Assembly (NCBI GenBank): GCA_023430045.1
Contig: JAEZCF010000031.1
Location: forward strand, 1-5,873
DNA length: 5,873 nucleotides
Direction of reading: 5' to 3'
Source: Pseudomonadota bacterium
Lineage (GTDB): Bacteria; Pseudomonadota; Gammaproteobacteria; Xanthomonadales; Xanthomonadaceae
Part shown: one piece after another, positions 5,846 to 5,873 of the stretch
Layout: every line of letters starts with the position of its first letter
How positions within the stretch are numbered: position 1 is the first letter of the stretch
The notes under the pieces: generated by a model
Database searches by the model: none
Told to the model about the DNA's origin: nothing
Seen by the model: the letters and a program-made list of their open reading frames with translations, nothing else
Made by a program: the position numbers and the translations under genes

Positions 5846-5873
5846 CGCCGCAGCGCGGCGTGAATGCGATGAG

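Larger units (their letters stand above)
5633..5873 (+). repeat. Two tandem units with a 122-bp period
   Basis: The stretch 5633-5751 recurs at 5755-5873 with no indels and six substitutions in 119 positions. A 3-nt GCC link separates the copies. Each unit holds one inverted SMAG pair plus a trailing hairpin (5724-5738 and 5846-5860; stem CGCCGC/GCGGCG, loop AGC). The second copy runs into the window edge, so more units may follow. Four of the six differences fall in the 42-nt spacer between the two SMAG hairpins. No coding frame is supported in this region. Confidence 0.9.

Noticed and set aside
5601..5873. CRISPR-like array
   Set aside because: There are only two units, the spacer between hairpins is itself repeated, and there are no cas genes. 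GTAG-tagged inverted hairpins fit SMAG/REP elements instead.

Overview
This window carries the complete osmoprotectant locus betIBA-betT of a GC-rich gammaproteobacterium, most likely Stenotrophomonas or a close Xanthomonadaceae relative. The lineage call rests on the high-GC coding sequence and on GTAG-tagged hairpin repeats at the right edge, which match the SMAG (Stenotrophomonas maltophilia GTAG) family of REP-like elements. The species is inferred, not proven.

Layout: positions 1-45 hold a possible hairpin just past the end of betA. The minus strand then carries betA (46-1725, choline dehydrogenase), betB (1766-3238, betaine aldehyde dehydrogenase) and betI (3289-3879, TetR-type choline-sensing repressor). 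They are transcribed in the order betI-betB-betA, with gaps of only 49 and 40 nt, so they form one operon. An AT-rich island follows, with a perfect 28-bp palindrome (3933-3960) that fits the BetI operator. Divergent promoters for betIBA and betT share this palindrome. betT (4050-5600, plus strand) encodes a BCCT-family choline transporter. Positions 5601-5873 have no gene. They hold an imperfect hairpin and two tandem 122-bp-period units, each with an inverted pair of SMAG hairpins.

How the genes work together: BetT imports choline, BetA oxidises it to betaine aldehyde, and BetB oxidises the aldehyde to glycine betaine, a compatible solute. BetI represses both transcripts from the shared operator and is relieved by choline. 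This is a well-described system with the same gene order as Escherichia coli, and I found no new multi-gene system here.

The parts most worth a second look are details. The transporter lacks the long cytoplasmic C-terminal domain of E. coli BetT and differs at residues tied to ion coupling in the BCCT family. A strong G-quadruplex motif lies between betI and betB. The two -35 hexamers abut inside the operator. The SMAG pairs are embedded in a larger tandem duplication.
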